Source: a bacterium
GTDB taxonomy: Bacteria; UBA10199; 2-02-FULL-44-16; JAAZCA01
Length of the DNA stretch: 13,445 bases
Reading direction: 5' to 3'
Assembly (NCBI GenBank): GCA_041648665.1
Contig: JBAZOP010000079.1
Span: 1-13,445 of the forward strand
Shown: positions 11,786 to 13,445 of the stretch, piece by piece
How positions within the stretch are numbered: the stretch's first letter is position 1
Layout of the letters: each line of letters opens with the position of its first letter
The notes under the pieces: generated by a model
Seen by the model: the letters and a program-made list of their open reading frames with translations, nothing else
Told to the model about the DNA's origin: nothing
The model's database searches: none
Program-made: the position numbers and the translations under genes

Positions 11786-11840
11786 AAAAACGCTTTGTGC
11801 CAGGGCGCCGCGCGATAATCTCGCGCGACATCCCCGGCAC
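11786..11840 (-). promoter_or_regulatory. Long hairpin plus U-tract between rplL and rpoB (possible attenuator or RNase III site)
   Basis: In the transcript, GTGCCGGGG (11840-11832) pairs with CCCTGGCAC (11805-11797) over nine pairs with one G-U. After a small internal loop (AT opposite G), GTCGCGCGA (11829-11821) pairs with TCGCGCGGC (11815-11807) over nine pairs with one U-G, closing a GATTA loop. A TTTTT run follows six bases downstream (11790-11786). This is the position where E. coli has a partial terminator and an RNase III cleavage site that set the ribosomal-protein to RNA polymerase ratio. The stem is directly visible; the function is inferred by position. The six-base gap to the U-run makes it an imperfect intrinsic terminator, which suits partial attenuation or processing better than full termination. 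Confidence 0.65.
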
Positions 11841-11860
11841 TTTTGATCTGCGCTCTATTG

Positions 11861-12235
11861 CTACTTAACCTCGACCTTGGCGCCAGCTGCCTCGAGCTTC
11901 TTCTTGATGTCGGCAGCCTCTTCCTTGGTCACGCCTTCCTTCACCGCCTTCGGGGCACCCTCGACCAGATCCTTGGCCTCCTTCAGGCCCAGGCTCGTGA
12001 CCGCGCGCACTTCCTTGATCACGTTGATCTTGTTGGTGCCTGCATCGGTCAGCATCACCGTGAATTCTGTCTTCTCTTCAGCCGCAGCAGCCGCAACCGG
12101 CGCCGCAGCAGCCGCAACCGGCGCCGCAGCGGAGACGCCGAACGTGCTCTCGAGATCCTTCACGAGATCGGCCACTTCCATGAGTGTCATGCCCTTCAGG
12201 GCCTCGACGATTTCTGCTCTTCCTACCGTTGCCAT
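11861..12235 (-). CDS. rplL: 50S ribosomal protein L7/L12
   Basis: L7/L12 forms the flexible dimers of the ribosomal stalk that recruit and stimulate EF-Tu, EF-G and other GTPases. I place the start at the ATG at 12235 (MATVGRAEIVEAL), giving 124 residues. A strong GGAGG (12245-12241) lies five bases upstream, while an in-frame ATG at 12262 would add nine atypical residues (MGCKIKEEG) and bury that site. The N-terminal dimerisation and L10-binding domain covers about 1-33. An Ala/Pro/Val-rich hinge covers about 34-54. The C-terminal factor-binding domain follows from EKTEFTVML, with INVIKEVR, LGLKEAKDLVEGAPK and the closing KKLEAAGAKVEVK. The hinge consists of two identical AAAPVAA units encoded by an exact 21-bp tandem repeat. 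The stop is TAG at 11863-11861. It lies after rplJ (114-base gap) and before the rplL-rpoB hairpin. Confidence 0.98.
   Translation of the reverse strand: MATVGRAEIVEALKGMTLMEVADLVKDLESTFGVSAAAPVAAAAAPVAAAAAEEKTEFTVMLTDAGTNKINVIKEVRAVTSLGLKEAKDLVEGAPKAVKEGVTKEEAADIKKKLEAAGAKVEVK
12081..12130. repeat. 21-bp perfect tandem repeat in the L7/L12 hinge
   Basis: Positions 12081-12101 and 12102-12122 are identical 21-base units, followed by an 8-base partial third copy (12123-12130). Because the unit is a multiple of three, it keeps the frame and encodes AAAPVAA twice within rplL. Copy-number change would lengthen or shorten the stalk hinge in seven-residue steps. Confidence 0.95.
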
Positions 12236-12268
12236 ACCTTCCTCCTTGATTTTGCACCCCAATCGATT

Positions 12269-12288
12269 CCGTAGCGCTTGCGTTACGG
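12269..12288 (-). other. Inverted repeat in the rplJ-rplL spacer, near rplL
   Basis: CCGTAGCG and CGTTACGG (plus-strand reading) form an 8-bp arm pair with one mismatch and a 4-base loop, ending about 25 bases upstream of the rplL Shine-Dalgarno site. No U-run follows in the transcribed direction, so it is not an intrinsic terminator. It could be an mRNA structure involved in rplL expression, which must exceed that of rplJ because several L12 copies bind each L10. Function is unknown. Confidence 0.35.
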
Positions 12289-12301
12289 GCCGAGTGGGCG
12301 A

Positions 12302-12325
12302 GCGGCGCCTTGATTTCTTCGCCGC
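12302..12325 (-). other. GC-rich inverted repeat in the rplJ-rplL spacer, near rplJ
   Basis: GCGGCG (12302-12307) and CGCCGC (12320-12325) form a 6-bp stem with a 12-base loop about 25 bases after the rplJ stop. There is no U-tract after it in the transcribed direction. With the neighbouring repeat at 12269-12288 it makes this 114-base spacer potentially structured. A short GC-rich stem with a large loop may be chance. Confidence 0.25.
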
Positions 12326-12349
12326 CGTTTAAGTGCGTTTGGTTTCAAT

Positions 12350-12868
12350 TTATGCCTGTTTCGTCTCCTTGATCGCGTTGATGGCGTAGACGAGCTTGCG
12401 CGGGATCGCCGCAAGCACGCCGACCAGATTGCTGGCGGGCGCATTCATCGACGACAGAGCCATCGCAAGCAGGATTTCGCGGGACGGCATCTTGGAAAGG
12501 GCCTCCACCTGACTCGGCCCGATCTCCTTGCCATCGAGGTACCCGCCTTTGACGGAAAGCTTGTCGTGGCTCTTCGCGAATTCGACGAGCGCCTTGGCAG
12601 GGTTCACCGGATCGATGAAGTTGATCGCGACGGCTGTTGGGCCGGCAAAGTACTTCCCAAGCTGCTCGATCCCCTTCTCCTTGAGGGCGCGTTTCATGAG
12701 ACGGTTTTTGACGACCTTGAACCAAGTATCGCCCTTGCGCAGATTGCCGCGGAGATCGGTCATCTCCGAAACCTTGAGCCCCCTGTAGTCTGCGAATATG
12801 AGGACCTTGGCCTTCTCCAGGCGCTCGCTTAAGTTCTTCACCTCTTGCGACTTCTTTGCTTTTTCCAC
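12350..12868 (-). CDS. rplJ: 50S ribosomal protein L10
   Basis: L10 anchors the L7/L12 dimers to 23S rRNA at the stalk base, and in other bacteria it autoregulates the rplJL mRNA. The product has 172 residues, within the family range. The N-terminal rRNA-binding domain includes VLIFADYRGLKVSEMTDLR (about 22-40), WFKVVKNRLMKRAL (49-62) and a GPTAVAI segment near 76-82. The C-terminal helical tail from about 128 onward, ending NAIKETKQA, is the L12-binding arm. The start codon is GTG at 12868-12866, with a strong GGAGG five bases upstream (12878-12874). The stop is TAA at 12352-12350. It follows rplA after only 37 bases, so the longer leader used in E. coli for L10 autoregulation does not fit in this spacer. 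Confidence 0.97.
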   Translation of the reverse strand: MEKAKKSQEVKNLSERLEKAKVLIFADYRGLKVSEMTDLRGNLRKGDTWFKVVKNRLMKRALKEKGIEQLGKYFAGPTAVAINFIDPVNPAKALVEFAKSHDKLSVKGGYLDGKEIGPSQVEALSKMPSREILLAMALSSMNAPASNLVGVLAAIPRKLVYAINAIKETKQA

Positions 12869-12882
12869 AGCTTCCTCCTCAA

Positions 12883-12906
12883 GACTGGCCTCGCACGGAG
12901 GCGGTC
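12883..12906 (-). other. Small hairpin between rplA and rplJ
   Basis: In the transcript GCCTC (12902-12898) pairs with GAGGC (12892-12888) around a 5-base loop. Three further pairs (GAC with GTC) lie beyond a C/CA internal loop, so the base of the stem touches the rplA stop codon. It ends a few bases before the rplJ Shine-Dalgarno sequence. It may be all that remains of, or a replacement for, an L10-type regulatory leader; this is speculative. Confidence 0.35.
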
Positions 12907-13445
12907 TATAAGTTCGTCACATCCAGACGGATCCCCGGGCTCATCGTGGAAGAGATCGCCATGGATTTAATGTATGTGCCCTTTGCTGCCGCCGGCTTCG
13001 CCTTGTTCACCGCCTCGATAAGGGCGAGCAGATTATCCTTCAGTTTGGCGGCGCCGAAAGAGCGCCTGCCGATCGGGGCATGCACGATCGCCGCTTTATC
13101 TATGCGGAATTCGACCTTTCCGGCCTTCTGTTCAGCGACCGCCTTCTTGACGTCCATGGTGACGGTGCCGAGTTTCGGGTTGGGCATGAGCCCCCTGGGG
13201 CCCAGCACCTTTCCCATCCTTCCGACGACTCCCATCATGTCCGGAGTGGCGATCACCTTATCGAACTCGAACCAACCGCCGTTTATCTTCTCGACCAGGT
13301 CCTCACCGCCCACCGAATCCGCGCCGGCCTCCTCGGCCTCCTTGGCCTTGTCGCCCTTGGCGAAAACCAGCACGCGCAGCTTCTTGCCAATACCGTGCGG
13401 AAGCACGATGGCGCCGCGAACACCCTGGTCCGTCTGCTTGGGATC
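12906..13445 (-). CDS. rplA: 50S ribosomal protein L1, C-terminal 179 residues (5' part outside window)
   Basis: L1 forms the mobile L1 stalk of the 50S subunit next to the E site, and in many bacteria it represses translation of its own operon. The gene enters from the window edge, so roughly the first 55 residues of a family of about 230 are missing. The visible part begins DPKQTDQGVRGAIVLPHGIG and has the signature LGPRGLMPNPKLGTV at about residues 81-95 of this fragment. The conserved C-terminal region YIKSMAISSTMSPGIRLDV precedes the end. The reading frame is open to position 13445; the GTG at 13406 is an internal valine codon, not a start. The stop is TAG at 12908-12906. In other bacteria rplK normally precedes it, but that would lie outside this window. 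Confidence 0.97.
   Translation of the reverse strand, partial: DPKQTDQGVRGAIVLPHGIGKKLRVLVFAKGDKAKEAEEAGADSVGGEDLVEKINGGWFEFDKVIATPDMMGVVGRMGKVLGPRGLMPNPKLGTVTMDVKKAVAEQKAGKVEFRIDKAAIVHAPIGRRSFGAAKLKDNLLALIEAVNKAKPAAAKGTYIKSMAISSTMSPGIRLDVTNL

Noticed and set aside
12236..12262. Upstream in-frame ATG extending rplL by nine residues
   Set aside because: The strong GGAGG at 12245-12241 is positioned for the ATG at 12235 and would be internal to the longer form; the added residues are not typical of L7/L12.

Overview
This window is one continuous run of core ribosome and transcription genes, all on the minus strand. In transcription order: rplA (3' part), rplJ, rplL, rpoB, rpoC, rpsL, rpsG, fusA and tuf (5' end). 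It is the 'beta' cluster (ribosomal stalk proteins and RNA polymerase) joined directly to the 'str' cluster (S12, S7, EF-G, EF-Tu). Coding density is very high. The largest gap is 187 bases (rpoC-rpsL), followed by about 151 (rplL-rpoB), 114 (rplJ-rplL) and 88 (rpsG-fusA); no gene-free stretch reaches 300 bases. I see no RNA gene, mobile element, CRISPR array or accessory gene.

Organism: a moderately high-GC Gram-negative-type bacterium. RpoC carries a large insertion in the trigger loop like proteobacterial SI3, and RpoB carries SI1- and SI2-like insertions. The EF-Tu N-terminus and the rifampicin-pocket sequence of RpoB (MDQTNPLSEVTHKRRL) resemble those of the former Deltaproteobacteria (Desulfobacterota, Myxococcota, Bdellovibrionota and similar candidate lineages). 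In E. coli the beta and str operons are far apart, and Firmicutes carry an L7Ae-like gene between rpoC and rpsL; neither is the case here. The lineage assignment is inference.

Layout: 13445-11861 encodes L1, L10 and L7/L12, which form the L1 stalk and the L10-(L12)n stalk that recruits translational GTPases. 11709-3433 encodes the two large RNA polymerase subunits. 3245-1 encodes S12 and S7 of the small subunit, then the two elongation GTPases that use the L12 stalk. Every start visible in the window has a Shine-Dalgarno sequence. rplJ uses GTG; the other visible starts are ATG (the rplA start lies outside the window).

Regulation visible in the sequence: a good sigma70-type promoter with extended -10 lies between rpoC and rpsL and should drive the str genes independently. 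A long, nearly perfect hairpin lies between rplL and rpoB, where enterobacteria have an attenuator and RNase III site. Smaller hairpins lie in the rplA-rplJ, rplJ-rplL and rpsG-fusA gaps. The L7/L12 hinge contains an exact 21-bp tandem duplication. I found no previously undescribed system; the observations worth following are regulatory and structural details of conserved genes.
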